From an uncultured Granulosicoccaceae bacterium (GTDB lineage Bacteria > Pseudomonadota > Gammaproteobacteria > Granulosicoccales > Granulosicoccaceae): DNA of 64,000 nt. The translations under genes were made by a program, and so were the position numbers. Shown in pieces: positions 33,206-43,131 of the stretch (its first letter is position 1; every line of letters starts with the position of its first letter). The notes beneath the pieces are model-generated. The model did no database searches. It was given only the letters and a program-made list of their open reading frames with translations, and was not told the DNA's origin. The stretch covers positions 1-64,000 of the forward strand of contig CALISD010000129.1 of the NCBI GenBank assembly GCA_938041955.1, written 5' to 3'.

Positions 33206-34246
33206 ATGAAACGCACAACGCTAAAAGATCTCGCCAGATCCCTTGATCTGACGGAAGGTACTGTCTCAAGGGCGTTGAACGGCTATGCAGACATTAGCCC
33301 CCGCACGGTAGACCGTGTTCAACAGGCAGCGGTAAAGCTTGGCTACAAGCCGAATCAAAACGCGCGGTTGCTAGCGACAGGTGGGGTTGCTGAGGCGGTG
33401 GCCTATGTTATTCCTCAAAACCATAGTTCTCTTGCTGAACCGTTCGTTGCACAGTTGCTGCGTGGTCTGGATGATTCGCTTTCAAGGCGTGGTTGGGATC
33501 TATTGGTGTCTCATTCCCGCAGCGCAGAAGACGAGGCGGAAAAAATAAGCCGTCTGATTACCTCCGGGCGCGTCAGTGGAGTGTTGCTTACCAGACCGTT
33601 TCGCAACGATGCCAGAATCAAGCTTTTGCAGGAGGCCAAATTTCCATTTGTGGTGCACGGTCGCTCCGCGCACTGCGAAAACTATGCGTGGTATGACATA
33701 GATAATGAGCTGGCAATCAAAACCGCGACTTTGCATCTTATTGAGCAGGGCCACAGCCGGATCGGTTTTATCGGTGCGCCGCTTTATTATAACTTTGCCT
33801 ACCAGCGTTTGGAGGGATACAAACTGGCGTTGCAGGAAAGCGGCATTGACTATGATGAAACAATTGTAGAGATCACCGAGATGCGGGATGACGCCGGTGA
33901 GAGTGCTGCAGCAAATCAACTCGATTCAGATCATCCACCTACTGCGTTCGTCTGCGTATCTGATACTCAGGCGCTCGGTGTACTTGCCGCTGTCAGAACG
34001 CGTGGTTTGACAGCAGGTGCAGATGTTTCAGTAATTGGCTACGACGGTCTTAAAATCGGACGTCATGCCAATCCGCCATTGACCAGTATGGCGCAACCTC
34101 AGGTTCAGTCAGGTCGTGAACTCGGTGATATGCTTTTGGCTATCATCGATGGAGACGACCCGACCAAACATCAAGTTCTAAAACGTGCAGAATTGCTTCT
34201 GCGTAATACCGTCGGTCCTGTAGTTAAGGATCGCAATTACCATTAA
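33206..34246 (+). CDS. LacI-family transcriptional regulator of the sugar transport operon
   Basis: The 346-residue protein has an N-terminal helix-turn-helix (LKDLARSLDLTEGTVSRALNG) with the hinge helix (NARLLATG). A periplasmic-binding-protein-like sensor domain follows (about 60-340: FVVHGRSAH, GHSRIGFIGAP, PTAFVCVSDTQALGVL, VIGYDG). It is the first gene of a sugar ABC operon and probably represses it until the sugar binds. An operator-like palindrome lies just upstream. Confidence 0.93.
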   Translation: MKRTTLKDLARSLDLTEGTVSRALNGYADISPRTVDRVQQAAVKLGYKPNQNARLLATGGVAEAVAYVIPQNHSSLAEPFVAQLLRGLDDSLSRRGWDLLVSHSRSAEDEAEKISRLITSGRVSGVLLTRPFRNDARIKLLQEAKFPFVVHGRSAHCENYAWYDIDNELAIKTATLHLIEQGHSRIGFIGAPLYYNFAYQRLEGYKLALQESGIDYDETIVEITEMRDDAGESAAANQLDSDHPPTAFVCVSDTQALGVLAAVRTRGLTAGADVSVIGYDGLKIGRHANPPLTSMAQPQVQSGRELGDMLLAIIDGDDPTKHQVLKRAELLLRNTVGPVVKDRNYH

Positions 34247-34266
34247 CGCTAAACAAGGATTTATCT

Positions 34267-35607
34267 ATGTTTAAAACCAAGTTACTTTCGGCCGCTGTGA
34301 TTGCGTCGGCGATGGCGATTCCAGTCAGCCATGCCGATACCATTAAATTCTGGACGATGGAAATACAGCCGGAGAGAATGGCTATTCAGGAAAAGCTGGC
34401 TGAAGGTTTTAAAGCTGCCAGCGGGCACACTGTTGAGGTGATTCCTGTTGAAGAAGCAGAAATTTCAACCCGAACTACTGCTGCATTTGCGGCGGGTGAT
34501 TTGCCGGATGTTTTAAACCATACAGTTCAGCACCTTCTGCCATTTGCTGAAGCGGGTATCCTTGATACTTCTGCTGCCACGGACGTAGTAGAGAAGCTTG
34601 GCGTTGATACCTATGCAGCGGGTGCTGTGAATATGGCTAAGTCAAACGGTGAGATAGTATCTGTTCCGACCGATGGCTGGACGCAGTTGGTTGTCTACCG
34701 TGCTGACCTCTTTAAAGAAGCGGGCCTTAGCGCACCGAAGTCATTCGCAGACATTGAAGCGGCTATCGCTAAATTGCACAATCCGCCTGAAATGTATGGT
34801 TTTGTTGCTGCAACCAAAATTGATGAAACCTACATGATGCAGCTCATTGAGCACATCTCACTTGCAGCGGGTTATTCACCTGTTAACGCTGATGGTTCAA
34901 TCAATGAAGATACTGCAGCGCTTAAAGAAGTGCTTAAGTTCTACAAGGTTATTGCTGATGCCTCCCCTGAAGGTGAGCTGTTCTGGAAGCAGTCTCGTGA
35001 ACAGTATTTAGACGGTAAAGCGGCGATGATCATCTGGTCGCCTTCCTTGCTTGATGAGTTGGGTGGTCTGCGTGACAGCGCGCCTGTCACTTACGCATCG
35101 GACACCACTTCAAAAGAGCTTGCTGAGAAAACCGGTTTTGTCACAGTGTTCTCCGGTCCGGGTAATGATGCCGGTGCGGCGTATGCAGACGTTCGTTATC
35201 TTGGTATCACTGCAGATGCCAATACTGATGTTGCAGCAGCATTTGTTGAGTATGTTGTTTCAGAGGGCTATGGCCACTGGTTGAGCCAGGCGCCTGAAGG
35301 CAAGTTCCCGGTTCGTCGTGGTGATGCTGCTGGAAGCACCCTGTACGAAGAGCTTTGGGCGACATTGCCAGTCGGTGTTGATCGTAAAGCGCCATTGGGT
35401 GATATCTATCCCAAGTCTGTGATAGACGATATTGTTGCTGGTCTATCTGTGGGTAATCGTTGGGGTGTTGAGTCTGGTAACCTGGCTACTGCTTCGAAGA
35501 TCGTCAATGCCCGTGTTATGTCTCAGGTGATTCGCCAGTTTGTTGATGGTGAGCTATCCATAGACGACGCAGCGGCAATGATAGTAGAGAAGCACAAAGC
35601 ACTTTAA
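34267..35607 (+). CDS. Sugar ABC transporter substrate-binding protein (family 1, MalE-like)
   Basis: The 446-residue protein has a Sec signal peptide (cleavage after VSHA, about residue 23) and a mature family-1 solute-binding fold: IKFWTMEIQPERMAIQEKLAEGF, then FAAGDLPDVLNH, then VPTDGWTQLVVYRADLFKEAGL. It lies 20 bp after the regulator gene and is followed by a terminator-like hairpin, a common way to give the binding protein higher expression than the permeases. The likely ligand is a disaccharide or glucoside, judged from the MGH1 hydrolase neighbour. Confidence 0.9.
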   Translation: MFKTKLLSAAVIASAMAIPVSHADTIKFWTMEIQPERMAIQEKLAEGFKAASGHTVEVIPVEEAEISTRTTAAFAAGDLPDVLNHTVQHLLPFAEAGILDTSAATDVVEKLGVDTYAAGAVNMAKSNGEIVSVPTDGWTQLVVYRADLFKEAGLSAPKSFADIEAAIAKLHNPPEMYGFVAATKIDETYMMQLIEHISLAAGYSPVNADGSINEDTAALKEVLKFYKVIADASPEGELFWKQSREQYLDGKAAMIIWSPSLLDELGGLRDSAPVTYASDTTSKELAEKTGFVTVFSGPGNDAGAAYADVRYLGITADANTDVAAAFVEYVVSEGYGHWLSQAPEGKFPVRRGDAAGSTLYEELWATLPVGVDRKAPLGDIYPKSVIDDIVAGLSVGNRWGVESGNLATASKIVNARVMSQVIRQFVDGELSIDDAAAMIVEKHKAL

Positions 35608-35636
35608 CTTAGTGCTTTAGTCTTCTACTTGATATA

Positions 35637-35665
35637 AACGGCGGGGTAATCTCCGCCGTTTTTTC
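35637..35665 (+). terminator. Intra-operon terminator/attenuator after the binding protein gene
   Basis: AACGGCGG/CCGCCGTT forms an 8-bp stem followed by TTTTC on the plus strand. It lies between the binding-protein gene and the first permease gene, so partial termination would lower permease expression. Confidence 0.75.
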
Positions 35666-35683
35666 TTGTCAATAAAGAGCTAC

Positions 35684-36994
35684 ATGAACTCATCAAGACA
35701 GGTGCATTTACCGAAAGCAGTTCCTCCCAAAGGGCGTGGCCCGCTTGGTTCCGGGGAAATGCGATTGGCTTACACAATGATATTGCCAACGCTGCTGATA
35801 GTGTTGTCGATAGTGTTGTTGCCGTTGCTTGCCAACTTCTGGATTAGTTTTAAACCGGTCGAACTTGGAGATTTGCGGCCACCTACGATTCTCTCTAATG
35901 AACGACTTAAGCCTTCACCAAAAGCCGTGGGTGAGCAGGCAGAGATCAGCTATCGCTTAAGAAACACCTCTCAACGTGGAGTCGTGGCGGATAGCATACT
36001 CACAGATACCATGCCTGATGGTTTAGTCGTCAATGGTGAGCTTGATAGTCGATGCCAACTTGATGGCAACCAGCTTAAATGTGATCTTGGAACATTTGTT
36101 CCCGCCAAGCGTGAAACACTGAACATTGCCGTGACGGCTACCCGTGAATACCTGGATAACCCGATCAATCCCAGAGCCAGCAAGCCTGTAATTTCAGGGG
36201 ATCCTGATAATATCCTGACCAATAGTGTATTCAGCCTGAAAAACTACAAGAAGGTTTTCTCTGGTAGTGAATTCTGGAAAGTACTGCGTGTGTCGTTGTA
36301 CTACACCATCTTCGGAACGATTGGCGCGCTGTTGTTCGGGTTATTTGCAGCACAGTTGCTCAGTACAACATTTCCCGGGCGGGGTGTATTACGAGGTTTC
36401 TTTCTATTCCCCTATGTGGCACCGGTAATTGCAGTGGCATTTGCCTGGGTGTTAATACTGGATGCAGGGCCTGGTGGTACGTTAAACGCTATTCTGATGA
36501 AAATTGGTGCGACCGACGGCCCGATTAATTTTCTCGGACGAAGGGCCACACCGATATCATTCTTTGGCCTTACATTTGATTTTCCGGTGGCGTTGACGAC
36601 GGTTATTTCCTTTGAGGTGTGGCGGTATTTTCCTCTGTCGTTTCTTTTTATACTGGCGCGCATGCAGTCAATGTCGAGTGAAACATACGAGGCGGCAGAA
36701 ATTGACGGGGCCACTCCGCTGCAGCAATTCTGGTATATCTCTCTGCCTCAGCTGGCGGGCATATTAGCGGTGATATTCCTGTTACGTTTTATCTGGACCT
36801 TTAATAAGTTCGATGACATCTTCCTGCTCACCGGCGGAGCTGCAGGTACCAGGACATTAACCGTCGATATTTACGAACAGGCGTTTGCGGTGTCGAACCT
36901 TGGGGCAGGGGCGGCGGTGGCAGTGGTGGTATTTTTTGTGCTGCTAACCTCTGCGTTGTTGTTATTTAAATTCTCACCACAAGATGATGGCTGA
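35684..36994 (+). CDS. Sugar ABC permease (MalF-type) with DUF11-like insertion
   Basis: The ATG at 35684 was chosen over a TTG at 35666; it gives 436 residues. After a first transmembrane helix (about residues 30-52) comes an extracytoplasmic domain of about 100 residues. It has the DUF11 pattern: a repeat-like EISYRLRNTSQ, TDTMPDGLVVNG, a Cys pair (SRCQLD, KCDLG) and LNIAVTATRE. Five further helices carry the permease motif EAAEIDGATPLQQFWYISLP. E. coli MalF has a different loop at this position. It ends overlapping the next permease start (TGATG). Confidence 0.9.
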   Translation: MNSSRQVHLPKAVPPKGRGPLGSGEMRLAYTMILPTLLIVLSIVLLPLLANFWISFKPVELGDLRPPTILSNERLKPSPKAVGEQAEISYRLRNTSQRGVVADSILTDTMPDGLVVNGELDSRCQLDGNQLKCDLGTFVPAKRETLNIAVTATREYLDNPINPRASKPVISGDPDNILTNSVFSLKNYKKVFSGSEFWKVLRVSLYYTIFGTIGALLFGLFAAQLLSTTFPGRGVLRGFFLFPYVAPVIAVAFAWVLILDAGPGGTLNAILMKIGATDGPINFLGRRATPISFFGLTFDFPVALTTVISFEVWRYFPLSFLFILARMQSMSSETYEAAEIDGATPLQQFWYISLPQLAGILAVIFLLRFIWTFNKFDDIFLLTGGAAGTRTLTVDIYEQAFAVSNLGAGAAVAVVVFFVLLTSALLLFKFSPQDDG

Positions 36995-38214
36995 TGCGGA
37001 TCGGTAATACATTTTTTATCACGCTTGTTATTGGCGCCTTGTGGGGAGCAATCTACACGGTTGTGTTTAGCGTATTGGCGATGCTGATATCCGGTGAGAC
37101 GATCATCCCTGATGTTGGTGTCGCGCTTTTCAGCGGGGTGGCAGGCGCGGCCAGTTATATATTGCACCCTGCAAAAGGCCGGTCGTGGTATTGGGTGTCT
37201 GTGTCAGCGGCTCTTGCGTTAGTGGTCTACGTGGTAGTAACCGGAGTGATGGGTAGTTCAAATGAGCTTACTGTATTAACTTTTGGTACCGCTGTGGTGA
37301 CTTTTCTGATTGCCGCCGCCAGTTGGCATTTGTGTTTAAACGGCATGGGCTCAGAAAGTCAGGTGCGTTACCAGCTTGAAGTAATATTTCTACGTGTGAT
37401 GAAAGGCCTGGGGTTTGTATTTTTCAGCATCATAGTCGCGTTGCCGTTTTATGTGATGCTAATGACAAGCTTAAAAAGCCAGCAGTCTCTGCTGGCTAAT
37501 CCACTTGACCTATCAATTGACCTTACTCAAAACCCGCAGCAATTATTCCGAAGTTACATTGAATTGTTTACCAAATATCAGTTTGGGCAATTTCTTTTGA
37601 ACTCAACAATTGTGTCTGTTGTAACGGTGATCATTACCTTGTTGTTTTCAATACCGGGTGCTTATGCAGTATCGCGTTTGCGTTTTCCGGGAAAAGAGGT
37701 GATGGCTCGGTCGATCTTACTGATCTATATGGTACCGGCGATAGTGCTGGTCATACCGTTGTATGCAGTATTTTCTCAACTCGGGTTGCGTAACTCGCTG
37801 CTTGGCTTAATTATCGTCTACCCGGCCACCACCATTCCAGTGGCGGTATATATGTTTCAGGGATATTTCCGTGGCCTGCCTTATGAGCTTGAAGAGGCCG
37901 GTTTGATGGACGGGTTGACTCGCGTTGGGGTGATACTGAAGATCACCCTGCCGTTGTCGCTTCCGGCAATAGCTTCTGTTTCTCTGTATATTTTTATGAT
38001 CGCATGGAATGAATTTTTGTTCGCGTTCATGTTTCTGGACGACCCTTCAATTTTCACACTGTCCAGAGGGGTGCAATCATTAAATACATCAGAGATCCCC
38101 AGGCAACACCTAATGGCCGGTGCGGTAATCGCCACGCTGCCAGTGCTGGTATTGTTCTTGTGGTTTGAAAAATTTCTAGTTGCCGGTCTGACCGCCGGTA
38201 GTGTGAAAGGATAG
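36994..38214 (+). CDS. Sugar ABC permease (MalG-type) with N-terminal membrane extension
   Basis: The 406-residue protein is about 120 residues longer than usual MalG. The extra N-terminal part (about 1-115) has four hydrophobic segments. The core (about 130-400) is a standard permease with PFYVMLMTSLKSQQSLL, and EEAGLMDGLTRVGVILKITLPLSLPA as the EAA loop (short form: EEAGLMDG...LPLSLP). It overlaps the previous permease gene by one base. The extension could be a subunit-interaction or regulatory module; its function is unknown. Confidence 0.88.
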   Translation: MRIGNTFFITLVIGALWGAIYTVVFSVLAMLISGETIIPDVGVALFSGVAGAASYILHPAKGRSWYWVSVSAALALVVYVVVTGVMGSSNELTVLTFGTAVVTFLIAAASWHLCLNGMGSESQVRYQLEVIFLRVMKGLGFVFFSIIVALPFYVMLMTSLKSQQSLLANPLDLSIDLTQNPQQLFRSYIELFTKYQFGQFLLNSTIVSVVTVIITLLFSIPGAYAVSRLRFPGKEVMARSILLIYMVPAIVLVIPLYAVFSQLGLRNSLLGLIIVYPATTIPVAVYMFQGYFRGLPYELEEAGLMDGLTRVGVILKITLPLSLPAIASVSLYIFMIAWNEFLFAFMFLDDPSIFTLSRGVQSLNTSEIPRQHLMAGAVIATLPVLVLFLWFEKFLVAGLTAGSVKG

Positions 38215-38218
38215 TAAA

Positions 38219-39517
38219 ATGTCAAAGCTTGATGAACAGGCCATAGCCATTCTGCAAAAGAACGACCGTGGTGGATATACCGTACCCACTGCACGGTTGT
38301 ACCCTTATCAATGGAATTGGGATTCCGCGTTTGTCGCGTTGGGGTTTCTAACCTTTGATCGAGATCGGGCGTGGCGGGAAATTGAGCTGTTGTTGGAAGG
38401 GCAGTGGCATAACGGCATGATTCCGAGCATTATCTTCCGTCGTGATGACCCGGATTATTTCCCCGGGCCTTCTTCGTGGCAAACGCAAACTGCGTGTGAT
38501 CCTGTACCGTCAATACCTTCAACAGGTATATCGCAGCCGCCGGTATTGGCAAGCATTCTACTGACTATGGTAGAGACCGGTGGTGAAGAGGATAAGCGTC
38601 GTGCCAGTGCTGTATTTGATCAAGTACTGAAGTCACACCGTTGGTTTCAGTCGGAAAGGTTGTCACCTGTGAGTAATGCGATTACCACGGTGCACCCATG
38701 GGAGACAGGTCGTGATAATTGTCCCGATTGGGAGCTTGGGCTGAATACCATGCAGATTGATCCGAACCTGGAGTCGTATGTAAGAAAAGACATTGAGCAT
38801 GCGAACCCAGATCAGCGCCCGAGTCATGAACAGTATGACAAATACCTGACCATGGTGAAGTTCGGCAGAGATCAAAACTGGAATCAAAAAGTGATTACTG
38901 CGGACGGGCCGTTTACCATGGCTGATCCCGGTATTCACTTTATCTTATTGCGTGCGAATAAAGATCTGTTAAAGCTCGCTAAGAAGATGGGTAAGGAAGA
39001 TGCGGCAGCTGAACTTGAAGGGTTTGTCGAACATGGTAATAGCGCCAGTGATTATTTCTGGAATGAGTCACTCGGTGCATTTACTGCCCGCAATCTGATC
39101 AACGGGGAGTTCTCTAACGGGTTCAGCAGTGCCAGTGCACTGTGTTTTTACGCTGGTGCAGGATCAGAACAACAGCACAGTAGAACCATTGACCACATGA
39201 AAAGAATTGCTTCCAAAGTGAAGTTCATGATGCCAAGCTGGGATCCGGATGCAGATGATTTTGATCCGCAGCGTTATTGGTGTGGTCCGGTGTGGCCGCA
39301 GATGAACTACATTATTGCTACCGGCCTTGAGGAGCACGGTCACACGCAAATGGCTGACAACATTCGTCGAAATCTGGGGCAGGTGATTGAACAGTCCGGC
39401 TTTAGAGAGTGCTTTAATCCGGTTAGCGGTGAAGGATGCATTGGCACTGACTTCTCATGGACGGCAGCTATCTGGTTAGCCTGGGCGTCGCCCAGTAAAC
39501 AAGAGTTGGCTGCTTAG
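38219..39517 (+). CDS. MGH1-like (GH63-type) glycoside hydrolase
   Basis: The 432-residue protein is an (alpha/alpha)6-barrel hydrolase of the type that includes mannosylglycerate/glucosylglycerate hydrolases and glucosidase I-like enzymes. Motifs: YPYQWNWDSAF near residue 30, WHNGMIPSI, PWETGRDNCP, YWCGPVWPQMNY and SWTAAIW near the end. It is cytoplasmic, with no signal peptide, so it hydrolyses an imported glycoside. It lies between the permease and ATPase genes, with 4 bp before it and 1 bp after it. Confidence 0.85.
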   Translation: MSKLDEQAIAILQKNDRGGYTVPTARLYPYQWNWDSAFVALGFLTFDRDRAWREIELLLEGQWHNGMIPSIIFRRDDPDYFPGPSSWQTQTACDPVPSIPSTGISQPPVLASILLTMVETGGEEDKRRASAVFDQVLKSHRWFQSERLSPVSNAITTVHPWETGRDNCPDWELGLNTMQIDPNLESYVRKDIEHANPDQRPSHEQYDKYLTMVKFGRDQNWNQKVITADGPFTMADPGIHFILLRANKDLLKLAKKMGKEDAAAELEGFVEHGNSASDYFWNESLGAFTARNLINGEFSNGFSSASALCFYAGAGSEQQHSRTIDHMKRIASKVKFMMPSWDPDADDFDPQRYWCGPVWPQMNYIIATGLEEHGHTQMADNIRRNLGQVIEQSGFRECFNPVSGEGCIGTDFSWTAAIWLAWASPSKQELAA

Positions 39518-39518
39518 A

Positions 39519-40571
39519 ATGGGCGCTATAAGACTTGAGAAAGTAGAAAAGTGGTTTGGTGATGTTCAAGTCATCAAAGGTGTTGATATAGAGATCAATG
39601 ATGGCGAGTTCGTTGTTTTTGTCGGGCCATCCGGTTGTGGTAAATCTACCTTGCTGCGAATGATAGCCGGACTGGAAGATACCAGCCGTGGCATCATATG
39701 GCTCGATGACAGAGATGTCACCGGTCTGCCTCCGTCTGGTCGAAAGTTATCAATGGTGTTCCAGTCCTACGCTCTGTACCCGCATATGACGGTAGGCCAG
39801 AACATGGGCTTCGGCTTGAAAACTGCCGGGGTAGATAAGGCGATTATCGATCAGAAGGTGGAGCAAGTGGCAGACGTGTTAGAGCTGCGCTCCTATCTTG
39901 ATCGTAAACCTAAAGAGCTATCGGGTGGCCAGCGACAGAGGGTCGCTATTGGTCGTGCGATTGTACGGGAACCCGTCGGGTTTCTGTTTGATGAGCCATT
40001 GTCTAATTTAGATGCTGCGCTGCGTGTACAGATGCGCTTTGAGATTGCTAAGTTACACACCACGCTAAAGACCACCATGGTCTATGTTACCCATGATCAG
40101 GTAGAGGCCATGACGCTGGCCGACCGGATTGTTGTTCTAAAAGATGGTTTGGTGATGCAGGTGGGGTCACCGGCTGAACTTTATAAACGACCGGATAATC
40201 TATTCGTAGCACAGTTCATTGGTAGTCCTAAGATGAATATTATGCCGTGTACAGTTGACGGTTCGTTATTTCAACTGCCTTCGGCAAGGACGGGGCATTA
40301 CAGCGGCACCAGTTCATCGGTTGCGCATGTGGGAGTCAGGGCTGAGCACGTGAGTGTGGTTGATTACGGGCAGGGTGAATGCGATGCCACTGTAGAAGTT
40401 GTCGAGTATCTTGGTGCAGATACATTCTTACTGCTGGATAGCGGCCAATTGGGCCAGTTATCTGTGCGCATACCGGGTGATAGTTCATTAAAACCGGGTG
40501 ATATCGTCGGGCTGTCGTTTGATGCCGCCCATACCTTGTTTTTTGATGACCAGGGATTTGCGGTCAGTTAG
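39519..40571 (+). CDS. Sugar ABC transporter ATP-binding protein (MalK/UgpC family)
   Basis: The 350-residue protein has Walker A GPSGCGKST, Q loop FQSYALYPHMTV, signature LSGGQRQRVAIGRA, Walker B FLFDEPLSNLDA and H loop VYVTHDQ, then a C-terminal OB-fold (TOBE) regulatory region from about residue 240. It is the last gene of the operon and energises the two permeases. Confidence 0.95.
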   Translation: MGAIRLEKVEKWFGDVQVIKGVDIEINDGEFVVFVGPSGCGKSTLLRMIAGLEDTSRGIIWLDDRDVTGLPPSGRKLSMVFQSYALYPHMTVGQNMGFGLKTAGVDKAIIDQKVEQVADVLELRSYLDRKPKELSGGQRQRVAIGRAIVREPVGFLFDEPLSNLDAALRVQMRFEIAKLHTTLKTTMVYVTHDQVEAMTLADRIVVLKDGLVMQVGSPAELYKRPDNLFVAQFIGSPKMNIMPCTVDGSLFQLPSARTGHYSGTSSSVAHVGVRAEHVSVVDYGQGECDATVEVVEYLGADTFLLLDSGQLGQLSVRIPGDSSLKPGDIVGLSFDAAHTLFFDDQGFAVS

Positions 40572-40771
40572 GCTATGGGGTCCTGACGCAGTTAATTCAA
40601 TTGTTATAGTGATCGCAAACTATAGACGAACCCCCATCACCGGTTCACAAATGACTACCTGGGTTTCAGCAAAACAGCGCTTGGGCCACACAATAATCAC
40701 TACGGTGTTCATCTTTCGCTGAGTTAAGCAGATACAGCCAGTGTTCTTAGAGAAACGGTTGGTTGTAAGTC

Positions 40772-42994
40772 ATGGAAGTTGTGAAGTCGTACAAGCCTTT
40801 AGTCGGGGTAATATTTGCCGTCCAATTTGCGTTGATGGCCGGATGTGATTCTGCCAAGGTGGCGCCGGATGGCAATGACACTGCGGAGGTGGAAAATGGA
40901 CCTACAGCCGGTTCACAGATACCTATTGGCGCTGCCCAGAGCTCTACAACTCTTCCAGAATCATCACCGGTGCAAACACCAGTAACGGCACCCGTGGAGA
41001 CGTCACCTGCGGAAATAACTGCTCAGGCGATCGATGGGTATATCGTAGGTGGCGATGTATTTTGTGATGGGCAGATGGTTGGCCTGACGACAGCGGGAGG
41101 GTGGTTGGCTTGTCCTTTTGGCACCTCACTAATATCCGTTGTGGGTGGTCAGGATGTTGGCTTTGATGTGTCTGCCACAGATGGTGGAACTGTATTCATG
41201 GGTACGCTGCAGGCGCCCGGAGACGCACGCTACGTTACTCCTTTAACAAGTCTTGCCACAAAAATGGCCTCGACAAACGGAGTGTTTGACAAAAGCAAGT
41301 ACATTGATTCAGTTAATGTGATTGGTGACCGACTGAATATCGCTGGCCTGGATCTGAACAACAGTCCAGTAAATGATGTGGTGTTGGCACGGGTAAATAC
41401 TCAATTGAATCTACTGGTAAGCCAATTTGCAACTACCACGGATGACTATGCTCTGGCGATGCAAGCAGTAGGTGATCTGTTTGTCGAGAACGCTGCTATC
41501 AATCTTACAGACAGTGCAGCAAGCATTAGTGCACTTAATGAGGTGCTTATATCCAGTGCTCCACATCTGGCATTGGAACCAGCAGCGCAAGTGGATGTGA
41601 CTGATAGTATTGAGCCTGTTGTAACAGGAGTTGAAACGGCGCCATCAGTTGCTGATATAGATGAAGTGGTTGAGGAGCTGCAAGTTGCACCAGTGGCGTT
41701 TTCTATCGATAGACTTGCAAGCGTGTTCAGTTTCTCGGCTTATCATGCTACTTACTATGGCCCAGATAGACAGTATAGTCAGTACTATGACATTGACAGC
41801 TATAGCCTGGCAGATTTTGAAGCTAAAAACATCAGCCTAAAAGTTGATGGCTGGGAAAGGCATGTGGGATTCTACGCGAGCGCCTTTACCGTCGAGAGAA
41901 CGGTGGTTGATGCCAGTGTTGATGTCGCGGTAGATATTGAATCTGTTTCTGATGATCGTCGATTGTCCGTGACAGTGAAAGGTGTGAAGATATCAATGCA
42001 GGAAGGTGATTTCCGTAGTATAGAAATTAATACGCCTCAGCAGGCTGTGATGAACGCTAGATATATTGACCTTAATGGGGTTGTCACTGATGTTAGTGAA
42101 AATGCTGATGAAGATCTTATAGCTTCATCTGAAAATCGATTCTTTTCCATTAATCTTGAGAGAGTCGAAAACGTCCTGCATAAGAATGGCTATTCGAGCT
42201 TTCTGAGAGAGGTGGGGGACTACCGTGTCACAATGGTTATTGATGGCATAAACTTCCATATCACTGACACTGGTGTTGTGAGGCAGCCTGCTGTATTCAC
42301 AGTCGATACAGCTTATGAGAGTATTTCCGGGTTGGGTTTGCAGGGATACGTATCGCTAATACCGGGAGAGCAGCCAAATACTGTGCCTGATACAACTTCT
42401 ACAGGGTTGCCAGATACTGACTATACAGATTATCCAGACGTGAGTTACCCGGACATAAGTTATCCGGATTATCCAGCGCCTGTGGATGCTACGCCTGATG
42501 TCCCGGCACCATCTCCTGAAGGCAGTAACAACATTGTTGATGAAGCTGCCAACGTAGGGTGTGAAGCGGGTAGTGCAGAGTTTCGTGTGGCCATGCTCGA
42601 ATCGATTAATGCTTCGAGAAGAGAAGCGCGCATGTGTGGCACTTCCGAGCATGCGCCTGTATCTGTGGTTGGGTGGAATGAGTCCCTAAGCGAGGCGGCC
42701 TTAGCACACGCCAACGACATGACATCAAGTAACTTCTTCTCGCATAGCGGTTCAGATGGTTCGTCTGTTTCGAATCGTGCTGATACGGTGGGATACCCAT
42801 GGCGTGCTATTGGTGAAAACATCGCTGCTGGTCAGTTGGATGTGGCTGAAGTTCATAACGGGTGGCTGAATAGCCCCGGTCATTGCAGAAACATAATGAA
42901 TAACCTTTACTCAGAGGTGGGAGCTGCCTGTGTCAGTGACTCCGGCACTGATTTCGGTACTTACTGGGTGGTGGTATTTGGTTCATCTAGATAG
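40772..42994 (+). CDS. Large lipoprotein with C-terminal CAP (SCP/PR1) domain
   Basis: The 740-residue product has a lipobox (LMAGC, Cys25), then a Pro/Thr/Ser/Ala-rich linker, beta-rich middle regions (about 80-540), a repeat-like linker with DYPDVSYPDISYPDYP-type units (about 545-575), and a CAP domain (about 600-740). CAP features: WNESLSEAALAHANDM, FFSHSGSDG, IGENIAAG, GWLNSPGHCRNIM. The active-site-like His and Glu are present. CAP proteins bind lipids or act in host interaction; the exact role is unknown. It is cell-surface or periplasmic. Confidence 0.85.
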   Translation: MEVVKSYKPLVGVIFAVQFALMAGCDSAKVAPDGNDTAEVENGPTAGSQIPIGAAQSSTTLPESSPVQTPVTAPVETSPAEITAQAIDGYIVGGDVFCDGQMVGLTTAGGWLACPFGTSLISVVGGQDVGFDVSATDGGTVFMGTLQAPGDARYVTPLTSLATKMASTNGVFDKSKYIDSVNVIGDRLNIAGLDLNNSPVNDVVLARVNTQLNLLVSQFATTTDDYALAMQAVGDLFVENAAINLTDSAASISALNEVLISSAPHLALEPAAQVDVTDSIEPVVTGVETAPSVADIDEVVEELQVAPVAFSIDRLASVFSFSAYHATYYGPDRQYSQYYDIDSYSLADFEAKNISLKVDGWERHVGFYASAFTVERTVVDASVDVAVDIESVSDDRRLSVTVKGVKISMQEGDFRSIEINTPQQAVMNARYIDLNGVVTDVSENADEDLIASSENRFFSINLERVENVLHKNGYSSFLREVGDYRVTMVIDGINFHITDTGVVRQPAVFTVDTAYESISGLGLQGYVSLIPGEQPNTVPDTTSTGLPDTDYTDYPDVSYPDISYPDYPAPVDATPDVPAPSPEGSNNIVDEAANVGCEAGSAEFRVAMLESINASRREARMCGTSEHAPVSVVGWNESLSEAALAHANDMTSSNFFSHSGSDGSSVSNRADTVGYPWRAIGENIAAGQLDVAEVHNGWLNSPGHCRNIMNNLYSEVGAACVSDSGTDFGTYWVVVFGSSR

Positions 42995-43033
42995 TACTCA
43001 TAAGATTCTTTAGTCTGTCGCGATAGTCTTGCG

Positions 43034-43065
43034 CAAGCTGTTCTTTGTTCAAGCTGTTCTTTGTT
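43034..43065. repeat. Tandem 16-bp duplication
   Basis: CAAGCTGTTCTTTGTT occurs twice head to tail at 43034-43049 and 43050-43065, in the short gap between two genes. It is most likely replication slippage. Confidence 0.8.
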
Positions 43066-43131
43066 GCTGTGTTGTCAAAAGCTGGAATTAAGGATCCCTT
43101 ATTCAGCTGTTTGTATTCTATGGGTTGAAGT

